Shown here: positions 56,696-64,000 of the stretch, in pieces
Layout of the letters: every line of letters starts with the position of its first letter
Position numbering within the stretch: position 1 is the stretch's first letter
DNA from: Chloroflexota bacterium
GTDB lineage: Bacteria; Chloroflexota; Limnocylindria; Limnocylindrales; CSP1-4
Direction: 5' to 3'
Assembly (NCBI GenBank): GCA_015478725.1
Contig: JADMIG010000001.1
Location: 1-64,000, forward strand
DNA length: 64,000 nucleotides
The notes under the pieces: generated by a model
Seen by the model: only the letters and a program-made list of their open reading frames with translations
What the model was told of the DNA's origin: nothing
Database searches by the model: none
Made by a program: the position numbers and the translations under genes

Positions 56696-57049
56696 TCACA
56701 GACGGGAGGCGCGGTCTGCCGGCAGGCTCGACGGCCTATGGGCTACCCTGCCCCCGTCCGCCGATGCGCCCTTCGTCGAGTTGTAGGACCGGCACAGCAC
56801 CGCGCAGTTGGCGACGTCGAACGAGGCATCGCCAATGGCAAGCGGGACGACATGGTCGACGGTGAGATCGCTCGCCGGATGGTCGGGGCGCTGGTAGCCG
56901 GAGCACCAGTTCCCACGCAGTCCACGCCATGCGCGGGAGCACCCGCTCGCTGAGGCGCGCCAGGCCCGCGTGTTGTACAGGGCGTACCCCCGGACCGCGC
57001 CCCGGGGGCGTCTCTCGTGGTGGCCCGGGGCGCGACGTGGCCGGGGCAC
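56696..57049 (-). CDS. HNH endonuclease-like protein with altered zinc ligands
   Basis: A 117-residue protein with the HNH core LTVDHVVPLAIGD, then NCAVLCRSYNSTKG. HNH enzymes of this type usually carry two C-x-x-C zinc pairs; here both appear as C-x-x-Y (CSGY and CRSY). The core His, Asn and His-like positions are kept. It may be a decayed copy, or an HNH protein without the structural zinc. The GTG start at 57049 is provisional. Overlapping minus frames continue upstream as shadows of the next gene. Confidence 0.55.
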   Translation of the reverse strand: MPRPRRAPGHHERRPRGAVRGYALYNTRAWRASASGCSRAWRGLRGNWCSGYQRPDHPASDLTVDHVVPLAIGDASFDVANCAVLCRSYNSTKGASADGGRVAHRPSSLPADRASRL

Positions 57050-57112
57050 CGTATGCTCCCGGTGCTCGGGGGTCAGGACCGGTTCCGGGGGCTGAAGTCG
57101 GGAGGCGCACGC

Positions 57113-58216
57113 GTGGCATCGTCGGGCTCGGGTCGGCGGATCGTCATCCTTGCCGAGGGGCAGTTCGGATTCCATCACGGCAAGACGGCGATGGGGGTGA
57201 TCCGCTACGGCCCCGACCCGGTCGTGGCGGTCATCGACTCGACGAATGCCGGTCGATCCGTCCACGAATGGCTCGGCGAAGGATCGCGGTACGACATCCC
57301 GGTGGTCGCCTCGCTCGCGGAGGCGCTCGCCACCGGTGAGGCCGCGGGTTCGCCGGCGACAGCCCTCCTCATCGGCATCGCGCCGACCGGAGGGCGGCTC
57401 CCGGAGGATTGGCGGGTGACGATCCTCGGGGCCATCGGGGCCGGCCTCGACATCCTGTCCGGCCTTCACACGTTCATCGGAGACGACCCGGACTTTGCCG
57501 CCGCGGCGGCGGAGCGGGGCGTCGAGGTCATCGACTACCGCCGACCGCCCGCGCGGATGGAGACCGCCCTCGGCCGGCTCCACGGTCCGGGCAAGCGGGT
57601 GATCCTCACCGTCGGCACGGACTGCGCGATCGGCAAGATGAGTGTCGCCCTCGAGCTGACTCGCGCCGCGACGGAGGCGGGCCTGCGGGCCGCATTCGTC
57701 CCCACCGGCCAGACGGGGATGATGATCGCCGGCTGGGGTGTCGCGGTCGACCGCGTGATCAGCGACTTCAGCAACGGGACCTGCGAGTGGCTCGTCGAGC
57801 AGGGCGAGCAGCGCGGCGACTGGATCGTCGTCGAGGGCCAGGGCTCGCTCGACCATCCGGCGTACAGCGCCGTCACCCTCGGCCTCATCCACGGGTGCAC
57901 GCCCCAGGCGATGGTCATGGTCCACAAGGCGGGCATGGAGGACCACGAGTTGGATCACGCCGACGGTCGCCGCTTCCCGATCCACCCGCTGCCCGATTTC
58001 ATCCGGATCCACGAGGAGGTCGCGGGACTCGTCGCGCCCTCGAAGGTGGTCGGCGTCGCCCTCAACACGTCGCTCATCGCGGATCCCGACGAGGCGCGAC
58101 GCGTCATCACGGCGACGGCCGAGCTCACCGGTCTCCCGACGGACGACCCGTTCCGCTTCGGCCCGGGCCCGCTCTGGGCCGCCATCCAGCCGGCCGTGGA
58201 CGCCCTCGTCCGATGA
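57113..58216 (+). CDS. dgcN: DUF1611 protein, DgcN-like (D-glutamate metabolism)
   Basis: A 367-residue DUF1611 protein. An N-terminal Rossmann-like domain (RIVILAEGQFGFHHGKTAMG) precedes a P-loop-like domain with VGTDCAIGKMSVALELTRA. HTFIGDDPDFA and GTCEWLVEQGEQ are family blocks. The pair DUF1611-enolase-superfamily is known as DgcN/DgcA, which together convert D-glutamate through an N-acetyl intermediate. GTG 57113 has GGAGG 7 nt upstream. The stop overlaps the dgcA start (ATGA). Confidence 0.8.
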   Translation: MASSGSGRRIVILAEGQFGFHHGKTAMGVIRYGPDPVVAVIDSTNAGRSVHEWLGEGSRYDIPVVASLAEALATGEAAGSPATALLIGIAPTGGRLPEDWRVTILGAIGAGLDILSGLHTFIGDDPDFAAAAAERGVEVIDYRRPPARMETALGRLHGPGKRVILTVGTDCAIGKMSVALELTRAATEAGLRAAFVPTGQTGMMIAGWGVAVDRVISDFSNGTCEWLVEQGEQRGDWIVVEGQGSLDHPAYSAVTLGLIHGCTPQAMVMVHKAGMEDHELDHADGRRFPIHPLPDFIRIHEEVAGLVAPSKVVGVALNTSLIADPDEARRVITATAELTGLPTDDPFRFGPGPLWAAIQPAVDALVR

Positions 58217-59292
58217 GGTTCTCGGCAGCAGCCGGACCGCTCCGGATCGAGGCGCGCTCGATCTTCGTTGCGTACCGCGACCCGTTCCGGATCGCCCGCT
58301 CCCACGGCGGCGACGGGATGACGAGCGTCATCGTCGAACTTCGCCACGCCGACTGGCCCGGCCTCGTCGGGTATGGCGAGGGCTACCCGGACGCGTACTA
58401 CGGCGAGACGCTCGAGACGATCGCGGCTGTCACGCCCATCCTTCTCGCCGCGATCGACGCCGATCGCCTCGGGGCGACGGCGGACGCCGCCGAGGCGTCA
58501 CTCGCCGCGATCAGCAGTGCGTTCGACGAGCGGATCGCCCACCACGGGGCCGCGAAATGCGGCCTCGACATCGCCCTCCACGATCTCGTGGGCAAGCATC
58601 TCGGCATGCCCGTCCACCGCCTGCTCGGCCTGTCCGCGACGATCCCGCCGACGGACTTCACGATCGGCATCGACGAGCCTGACGTCGTCGCCACCAGGGC
58701 GGCCCGGGCGAGCCACTTCCCGGCCCTCAAGATCAAGGTCGGCGGCCCGCACGATCTCGAGACGCTCGAGGCGGTCCGGCGCGTCTTCACGGGCCCCATC
58801 CGGGTGGACGCGAACACGGGCTGGCAGCCGGACGACGGGGCCCGCCTGGTGCCGCATCTCGTGAGGCTCGGCGTCGAGCTCATCGAGCAGCCGTTCCCGC
58901 GCCACCGGCTGGACCAGCTCGCCTGGCTCCAGGAACGCTCGGAGCTGCCGATCGTCGCGGACGAGAGCGCCGTCACGATCGACGACCTCGATGGTCTCGT
59001 CGGGGTCGTGCGAGGCGTGAACGTCAAGCTCGCCAAGTGCGGCGGCGTCGGGCCCGCGAAGCGGATGCTGACCCGAGCGGCCGAGCTCGGCTTCCAGCGC
59101 TTCGAGGGCTGTATGGAGGAGACGAGCGTCGGGATCGCGGCCTCGGCGGCGGTCGCCTCGCTCGCCGACTGGGTCGACCTGGACGGATGCCTCCTCCTCG
59201 CCGAGGACCCGTTCACCGGGCTCGAGCTCGGACCGGACCATCGCTGGCGGCTCACCGCCACGCCCGGCCTCGGGGTCCGGCCGGCCGCCTGA
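58213..59292 (+). CDS. dgcA: Enolase-superfamily racemase/epimerase, DgcA-like
   Basis: A 359-residue mandelate racemase/muconate-lactonising-type enzyme. The catalytic lysine motif is ALKIKVGG. Metal ligands are in RVDANTGW, EQPFPRH and VADESAV, and the second catalytic Lys is in VNVKLAKCGG. The N-terminal capping domain is complete. Members include dipeptide epimerases and N-acetyl-D-glutamate racemase (DgcA); context with the DgcN-like gene favours the latter. Start ATG is coupled to the upstream stop. Confidence 0.85.
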   Translation: MRFSAAAGPLRIEARSIFVAYRDPFRIARSHGGDGMTSVIVELRHADWPGLVGYGEGYPDAYYGETLETIAAVTPILLAAIDADRLGATADAAEASLAAISSAFDERIAHHGAAKCGLDIALHDLVGKHLGMPVHRLLGLSATIPPTDFTIGIDEPDVVATRAARASHFPALKIKVGGPHDLETLEAVRRVFTGPIRVDANTGWQPDDGARLVPHLVRLGVELIEQPFPRHRLDQLAWLQERSELPIVADESAVTIDDLDGLVGVVRGVNVKLAKCGGVGPAKRMLTRAAELGFQRFEGCMEETSVGIAASAAVASLADWVDLDGCLLLAEDPFTGLELGPDHRWRLTATPGLGVRPAA

Positions 59293-59318
59293 CCTCGCGG
59301 CCGCGAACGCCCGTTCGT

Positions 59319-59354
59319 GTGGACGACATTGTGGACGAGAACGTGGACAAACCC
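59319..59354 (+). repeat. Three 12-bp GTGGAC repeats (DnaA-box-like)
   Basis: GTGGAC starts at 59319, 59331 and 59343, an exact 12-bp period: GTGGACGACATT, GTGGACGAGAAC, GTGGACAAACCC. TGTGGAC(G/A)A resembles the high-GC DnaA box TTGTCCACA read on the other strand. No replication genes are near; it may be a binding site for a regulator of the following gene. Confidence 0.55.
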
Positions 59355-59515
59355 CCTTCCGGTCCCCACTGCCGCCGCCTACGATGACCTCCCCGTCCGA
59401 CGCGACGCACCGAGGAGGCGTCGTGGATGGGGAGTCGAGGGCCCGCTCCGATCGCCATCCCGCGGTCACGCGCGCCCTCCGTCGAGCGAGCGTGAGGAAG
59501 GGAGGAAGCCCATCG

Positions 59516-59893
59516 ATGGAGTCGAAGAGGCCGGACGAGGCCGCGCCGACGAACGAGATCGCCGCATTCGTCCGCTTCTGTCACCGCCGCCGTCGAGTCG
59601 GCTGGCCGGAGCTCTATGACGAGATGTGCGCGGTCGCGAGCCGTCGGCTCTACAACGGTTGGGGGTTCGCCGAGCTTGCCGACCACGGCATCGGGTTCAG
59701 CCTGTTCCAGACCCCGGCCCTGGCCGCCATCGCGCGCGAGATCGTCCGCGAGGAGGCCGACCGACGACCGCCGGGCCTCGGGCGGATGAGGGCGGACCGG
59801 GGGCCGGTCGGGGAGTCCGCCGCCGACCCTGACGGCGACGCCGAGACCGATGCGCGGCGGATCCTTCGACTGTCCATCGCAGCCACCGGATAG
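59516..59893 (+). CDS. Hypothetical protein
   Basis: A 125-residue protein with helical segments (EIAAFVRFCHRRRRVGWPEL, LAAIAREIVREEADR) and a polar Asp/Arg-rich tail. ATG 59516 has GGAGGAAG 9 nt upstream. An upstream open frame adds only low-complexity residues. No family is recognised. The three GTGGAC repeats lie about 160 nt upstream. Confidence 0.6.
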   Translation: MESKRPDEAAPTNEIAAFVRFCHRRRRVGWPELYDEMCAVASRRLYNGWGFAELADHGIGFSLFQTPALAAIAREIVREEADRRPPGLGRMRADRGPVGESAADPDGDAETDARRILRLSIAATG

Positions 59894-59921
59894 GTCGCTG
59901 CCGGACGAGCCGGCGCGCGGG

Positions 59922-60149
59922 TCAGGCGCGGATCCGTCGACGGGCCATCTCGCCCTCGACCTGGCGCTCGGCCTCCACGTAGGTATCGATCTGCTCGCGC
60001 AGCTGGTTCGCCTCCGGGGTGTAGAGGTGGACCTGCTGCTGGAGGATGTAGCTGAGGCGGCGGCTCGTCATCCGGACGTGATCGAGGTTCTTCATGAGGA
60101 CGAGCGGATCCATCGCGGCGAGGTCGGACGGCGCGTACATCTGCTTCAT
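59922..60149 (-). CDS. Small helical hypothetical protein
   Basis: 75 residues, mainly amphipathic helix (DPLVLMKNLDHVRMTSRRLS, QLREQIDTYVEAERQVEGEM), probably a coiled coil. No family is recognised. On the minus strand TACCAT lies 6 nt before the ATG, a leaderless-type promoter, which supports it as a real gene. Confidence 0.65.
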   Translation of the reverse strand: MKQMYAPSDLAAMDPLVLMKNLDHVRMTSRRLSYILQQQVHLYTPEANQLREQIDTYVEAERQVEGEMARRRIRA

Positions 60150-60233
60150 GGCGCCATGGTAGCGGTGCCTCGATCGCGCCGACCGCTCGGTGCGGCACTC
60201 GGCGACGGCGGCGCGGCTCGCGCCGCCGTCGCG

Positions 60234-61628
60234 TCAGATCGCGCGCAGCCCGCGCGGTGGCCAGTCCCAGCCGATCGGGACCGTCGCTCCGGCGAGCGCC
60301 CGCCGCCGTCCCGACTCGCCGGCGCCGAGGACGAGGATCCGGTCGGTCTTCGTCGCGCGCCCGGCCTCGTCGCCCCAGAGCTTGGTCATCTTGCGGTCGG
60401 CCGCGACCGGGTCGATGACGATGCCCGCGAGGGTATAGCCCTCCGGCGCCGCAGCGGCATCCCAGACCCGCTCGGCGAGACCGAACCCGTCGGCGATCGC
60501 CCGACCGCGGTCGAGTTCGACGTCGCCGATGACGAGCGCGACGATGGCATCATCCGCCAGGACGGGCCGAAGACCGGCCAGCACCTCGCGGATGAAGGCG
60601 AGATATGGCTCCCGATGGTGCGCATCGTCGAGCGTCGCGTCGATGGCGCGGGCGTCCTCGCCGAGGAACCAGGTGCGGAGCCAGTTGTAGTAGCCGTACT
60701 TCACCACCCGCAGATACGGCGGCGAGGTGACGACGAGGCGGATGCGATCCGGCAGCCCCCGGGCGCGGAGCGCGTCGCGCGCCCGAATACCGGCATCGCG
60801 GGCGTCGCCGAGGAGGGCGATCCCCGTCGTAGCGGGGGGCGGATCGCGGAAGAGGCGATCGAGCTTCGCCTCGAGACCCGCGAACACGTCGCGCTCCGGC
60901 GATGCGAATCCCGTCCGGGCGGCGAACTCCCGGACATACCGGGGGGCCATGCTGAAGGTGTTCGGCATGATCTCCGAGAGGTAACTCCGGCTCTTGCCGT
61001 GGAGGATGCCGGTGATCGCCGCGCCGAGGAAGCGGTCCGTCCGGTCGTCGAGACGGAGCGATGTCCGGACGAAGAGAAGCTCGGCGAGGGTGCGGGGATG
61101 GAATGCGAGGGCGACCTCGGCGGGAACCGACTCGAGACCGGCGTCTGGACCGGTCCGCGACCCGGCCGCCGGCACCCACGCCGATGGGTGATCCGATCGG
61201 CCGACGATCCGTTCGGCGAGGGCGAGCCAGCCCGGCGATGCGGCGGCCCAGCCGAGCCGGAGCGCGGCGACCCGGGTCCTGGCCTCGGCCGGTGTCGGCG
61301 GTTCCACCTTCGCGGCCGTAAGCACATGGGCGAACGGGTTGAGGTCGTTGCCGACGCCGATCCTTCCCTCCGCGCATGCCTGGAGCGGCGTCGTCCCGCG
61401 TCCGCTGAAGGGATCGAGGACGACGTCGCCGGGCCGCGACCAGCGGGCCACGAACGCGTGGGCGAGACCGGCCGGAAAGCTCGCCAGGTACGAGCACATC
61501 GGATGAAAGCTGTGGCCCCACAGGCGAGGCTGGTCCTTCCACTCCGGCGCGATCGACAGGTCGGGCAGCCCGAACGGCAGCTCGAGGGCGAGCTGGGCCG
61601 TCTCCACCGTTCTACCCGTTCGAGCCAC
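60234..61628 (-). CDS. Site-specific DNA methyltransferase (N4/N6 amino type)
   Basis: A 464-residue DNA methyltransferase. The SAM-binding motif is LDPFSGRGTTPLQA (near residue 70) and the catalytic motif is VVTSPPYLRVVKYGYYNWL (near 300). Motif order (SAM-binding before catalytic) differs from the beta class. GTG 61628 has GGAGG about 9 nt upstream. No restriction endonuclease is adjacent, so it looks like an orphan methyltransferase beside tRNA-Arg. Target sequence is unknown. Confidence 0.82.
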   Translation of the reverse strand: MARTGRTVETAQLALELPFGLPDLSIAPEWKDQPRLWGHSFHPMCSYLASFPAGLAHAFVARWSRPGDVVLDPFSGRGTTPLQACAEGRIGVGNDLNPFAHVLTAAKVEPPTPAEARTRVAALRLGWAAASPGWLALAERIVGRSDHPSAWVPAAGSRTGPDAGLESVPAEVALAFHPRTLAELLFVRTSLRLDDRTDRFLGAAITGILHGKSRSYLSEIMPNTFSMAPRYVREFAARTGFASPERDVFAGLEAKLDRLFRDPPPATTGIALLGDARDAGIRARDALRARGLPDRIRLVVTSPPYLRVVKYGYYNWLRTWFLGEDARAIDATLDDAHHREPYLAFIREVLAGLRPVLADDAIVALVIGDVELDRGRAIADGFGLAERVWDAAAAPEGYTLAGIVIDPVAADRKMTKLWGDEAGRATKTDRILVLGAGESGRRRALAGATVPIGWDWPPRGLRAI

Positions 61629-61952
61629 GCCGCCGCACCTCCACGCTCCGTCCACCGGTCCCGGCCGGCGGGCCGCGGAGCATAGCACGCGGGCAGTGCC
61701 CGATCGGACGGGTGAGCGGAGGCACTGGCCGCGACGCGCTGGTGAGCGTACCCTAGGGCCGAGCTCGAGGCTGTCGCGCGGAACCGTTCGACGCCCGGGC
61801 GTCCGATGGCGGCCGTCGCGCCCTCGTCGGGCTCCGGGCGCCGTTTCGGGCCCGTCCCCACCGTCCGGTGCAATCACCGGCGAAGAGGCCACCCGAGCTC
61901 CAGGTGGGCCGCCGCGACGTCCAACGGGCGCGGCGGCCCGCTTCGGTCCCAC
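61629..61952. other. Intergenic region upstream of tRNA-Arg
   Basis: About 320 bases between the divergent methyltransferase and tRNA-Arg. No gene or RNA recognised. No clear -10/-35 for the tRNA was identified. Confidence 0.4.
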
Positions 61953-62028
61953 GTCCCCGTAGCTCAGTGGACAGAGCAACCGCCTTCTAAGCGGTAGGCC
62001 GCAGGTTCGAACCCTGCCGGGGACGCCA
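61953..62028 (+). tRNA. tRNA-Arg (anticodon UCU)
   Basis: Acceptor GTCCCCG pairs with CGGGGAC. The anticodon stem ACCGC/GCGGT encloses CTTCTAA, anticodon TCT. The T-arm is GCAGGTTCGAACCCTGC. Discriminator G and encoded CCA complete it at 62025-62028. The DUF429 fusion and a glycosylase remnant lie just downstream. Confidence 0.96.
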
Positions 62029-62165
62029 CGTCACGCACGCGCTGCGCATCGCCACGCACGACGGACACGCGAGCGTGTCCGTCAGGAATTCCCTCGATCC
62101 TCGTGCGAAACGAGAGACCGGCCGTTGGTGGGCAGCCGGGACGTCGGGACGCCCATGGGTCGGCC

Positions 62166-63464
62166 TCAGTAGTGGATGACGCCGCCGAGGGCGGCGTCCT
62201 GCGGCGGCGGGCTCGGCAGCGTTCCCGAGTGGCCCGTCGCGATCCGCAGCGCGGACCACGCCGCCGCCGCGGCGTCGACGACATCGTCGGGCGCGACCCG
62301 GCCGCCGTCGGGCAAGTCCTCCGGGAGGCGGATGCCCATCGCCGCGAGGAGCGCCCGTCGCTCCGCAATGCCGCTCCAGCTGCGCTTCGAGTAGCGGAGC
62401 GGCGTCCCTTGCATCGCCCGGAAGCTCACCTCCGGGTGGACCTCGACGATCCGCTGGTCGCTCTCTGCAGCGGGGGCCACCTCGAGGATGTACTTCCGCA
62501 GCGCGTACGCCTGCTGGCTCGGGGCGCGGCTCACGAGGCGGCGAGCCAGTTCGACCGCCGTCTCGTATGAGGGAGCCTCGAGCACCTCGCGGGGGAACGT
62601 CTCGAAGACGGACGACGCACGGGCGGGCCCGACGAACGTGCGGGCCGCATCATCGGCCGGTCGCGTTCCTCCGACCGGAAGTCCGATCGGGATGTCGATC
62701 GCGACAACCCCGACGTCGGGATGGCGCTCGAGCAGGGCGGCGAGCGACGGCTGAAGGTCCGCTCCGACGAAGGCGCCGTCGACGAGCAGCACAGCGAGCC
62801 ACTTACCGGCGGCTGCGTCGACCCCCATGACCTTCGAGATCATCGGGCGCACGTCCGAAGTCGGCGCGGCGGTGCTTTGAGCCGGTGTCAGGCCGACGTC
62901 CGGGGTCGGCTCGACGAGGCCCGCGTCGCCCGAGAGGGCCTGCCGTTCCTTCGCGTACTGCCAGAGCGCCCGATCGAGCGTCCGCATCCACACCCCGGCT
63001 TCGGCTGCCAGCAACCGACACGCCTGCGTGTACGCCGACCAGAACCCGAACGAGTAGTAGGAGGGCGGGGCCTCGACACGGAGGCTCCACAGCGCCCGGT
63101 AGGCGATGATCGGATAGAGCTCACGATGACCAAGGTGAAGGAGCACCGATGCCGTCGGGAGCTGGACCCCATGGAGCCGGGTCAGGGCCTTGATCCGGAG
63201 ACGCTCGTCGGGAGTCGAGAGGGCGAGCCGGGTTGTGGCCTCGACGGAAGCTTCGTCGTTCTTCTCGCAGCGGCTCCTGGTCCGCTGTGTCTTCCAGCGG
63301 GTGACGACGAGGAACTCGTCTCGGGTGTACCAGCCCCGGCGACGGGCTGCCTTCCCGATCGCCTCGACAGCCGAGTCGTCGGCGGAGCTGTAGCGAGCCG
63401 CCCAGAAGGGGACCTCGGCGAGCGGGAACCGCAGCTGGAACGTGGGGACGTTTGGCACACTCAT
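62166..63464 (-). CDS. HhH-like domain fused to DUF429 (RNase H-fold) protein
   Basis: A 432-residue fusion. The N-terminal half is helical with a base-excision-like feel (LSTPDERLRIKALTRLHGVQ, then PTASVLLHLGH), reminiscent of HhH-GPD. The C-terminal half starts MGVDAAAGKWLAVLLVD, the DUF429 signature, and continues with VVAIDIPIGLPVGG and VEVHPEVSFRAM. DUF429 proteins are of unknown function with an RNase H-like fold. ATG 63464 is preferred; a GTG at 63491 is possible. DUF429 is normally free-standing, so the fusion is notable. Confidence 0.7.
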   Translation of the reverse strand: MSVPNVPTFQLRFPLAEVPFWAARYSSADDSAVEAIGKAARRRGWYTRDEFLVVTRWKTQRTRSRCEKNDEASVEATTRLALSTPDERLRIKALTRLHGVQLPTASVLLHLGHRELYPIIAYRALWSLRVEAPPSYYSFGFWSAYTQACRLLAAEAGVWMRTLDRALWQYAKERQALSGDAGLVEPTPDVGLTPAQSTAAPTSDVRPMISKVMGVDAAAGKWLAVLLVDGAFVGADLQPSLAALLERHPDVGVVAIDIPIGLPVGGTRPADDAARTFVGPARASSVFETFPREVLEAPSYETAVELARRLVSRAPSQQAYALRKYILEVAPAAESDQRIVEVHPEVSFRAMQGTPLRYSKRSWSGIAERRALLAAMGIRLPEDLPDGGRVAPDDVVDAAAAAWSALRIATGHSGTLPSPPPQDAALGGVIHY

Positions 63465-63474
63465 CCTGACCAGC

Positions 63475-63784
63475 TCATGGACCGAGGGCACGACGCCACG
63501 CGTGCTTGAGGTCCGCGACGAGCATCTGGTACTCCCAGCCCATCCAGCCCTCGACGGCGAACGAAGGCGGGGTGAAGTGTCGGCACGACCCCTCCCCAGT
63601 CGCTCGGGAGTTCCGTGCCAGGCTCTTTCCTGGTCACCGGGAACGCCCGTTGACCGGTCACGGCCTGAACGGCCGTCACGCCAAGGGCGACGACGACGGT
63701 GCGGCTCGCGGGATCACCCCGGGGGCCGATCGCGGGATCGTACTCGCGGCATGGGCAGCCGGGACAGTGTCGGACCGTCTTCAT
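63475..63784 (-). pseudogene. Frameshifted uracil-DNA glycosylase-like remnant
   Basis: Starting at ATG 63784 (TATAGG upstream), the frame reads CPGCPCREYDP, VVVALGVTAVQAVTG and WGGVVPTLHPAFVR, the C-terminal part of a family 4/5-like uracil-DNA glycosylase. After HPAFV the original frame degenerates. A shifted frame continues family-like as AVEGWMGWEYQML, VADLKHAW and RRALGP before a stop at 63475-63477. So a 1- or 2-nt indel near 63560 breaks the gene, or it is a sequence error. The N-terminal catalytic half is missing. Confidence 0.55.
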
Positions 63785-64000
63785 GAGCCCAGCCTATACC
63801 GTCGGCCGGGCCGTCAACGGGGACGCGAACAAGCCGCCCGGTGGGTCGACGATCTGCGAGTCGATCCCCATGATGCGGCCACGCTGGCCGAGTTACATGC
63901 GGGTACTCGCAGGCAAGGCGTCTCGAGCAGGTGCCCGGGATGGCACGCGACGCCATCGCTGCGTTCCTGGGAATCGCGTCGAGTTCAGTCGAGGTTGAGG
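63785..64000. other. Window end, no gene recognised
   Basis: The last 216 bases contain only short open frames without family features, apart from the -10-like TATAGG of the glycosylase remnant. A gene may continue beyond the window. Confidence 0.35.

Noticed and set aside
59319-59354. Replication origin
   Set aside because: Three DnaA-like boxes but no AT-rich stretch, dnaA, dnaN or gyrase genes nearby.

Overview
High-GC (about 70 percent) bacterial chromosome segment with dense genes, many GTG/TTG starts, ATGA/TGATG start-stop overlaps and recurring leaderless promoters (a TANNNT hexamer 6-9 nt before the start codon). The gene mix (lipoamide-dependent 2-oxoacid dehydrogenase cluster plus LipA, DM13 and FN3 secreted proteins, DUF1015, type I glutamine synthetase) fits an uncultured Chloroflexota-like lineage (Limnocylindria/Ellin6529 type). 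That assignment is inference; no rRNA is present.

Layout. (1) 1-6620: the end of a defence island with the C-terminus of an unidentified protein, an AAA/DUF4143 ATPase, a type I restriction HsdR and an AbiEi/AbiEii toxin-antitoxin pair, abutting the 3' end of tRNA-Gln. (2) 6.6-24.8 kb: housekeeping genes: metX-metY with an attenuator-like leader, a quinone oxidoreductase, an MBL hydrolase, a TPP riboswitch driving a thiamine-precursor ABC binding protein and permease, glutamine synthetase, a Ser/Thr kinase and PP2C pair, an amino-acid permease, an aldehyde dehydrogenase, an acyl-CoA dehydrogenase, MutY, NAD(P)HX epimerase and a DM13 lipoprotein. (3) 25-34 kb: a zinc-ribbon gene whose ribosome-binding site is buried in a perfect hairpin, then lpdA, E1alpha, E1beta, E2 and lipA, interrupted between E1beta and E2 by an HTH-nuclease gene bracketed by dispersed palindromic repeats. 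(4) 34-44.2 kb: nucleoside deaminase, SufR-like regulator, acyl-CoA dehydrogenase, secreted and hypothetical proteins, DUF1015, and an alpha/beta-hydrolase lacking the nucleophilic serine. (5) 44.3-57.05 kb: a defence island starting at the 3' end of tRNA-Glu: MNT/HEPN toxin-antitoxin, a CBASS operon (Cap4 SAVED nuclease, CD-NTase, E2-like protein), a divergent HTH-ImmA/IrrE regulator with a PIN nuclease, a 1,875-residue SF1 helicase with Vsr-like nuclease, and an HNH protein. (6) 57.1-64 kb: a dgcN-dgcA-like pair, small hypotheticals, a DNA methyltransferase, tRNA-Arg, and, beyond its 3' end, an HhH-DUF429 fusion and a frameshifted uracil-DNA-glycosylase remnant.

The most striking signal is the CBASS control region. 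One palindrome (TTGACG, 5 nt, CGTCAA) supplies the -35 box of two back-to-back promoters, each with an exact 17-nt spacer, one reading into CBASS and the other into the HTH-ImmA/IrrE gene. A single repressor dimer on it could silence both directions, and protease-type cleavage of that repressor would release both. Other notable items are three tRNA 3' ends bordering accessory DNA, short upstream ORFs stop-start coupled or placed a few bases before metabolic genes, and the palindrome-bracketed HTH-nuclease gene inside a central metabolic operon.
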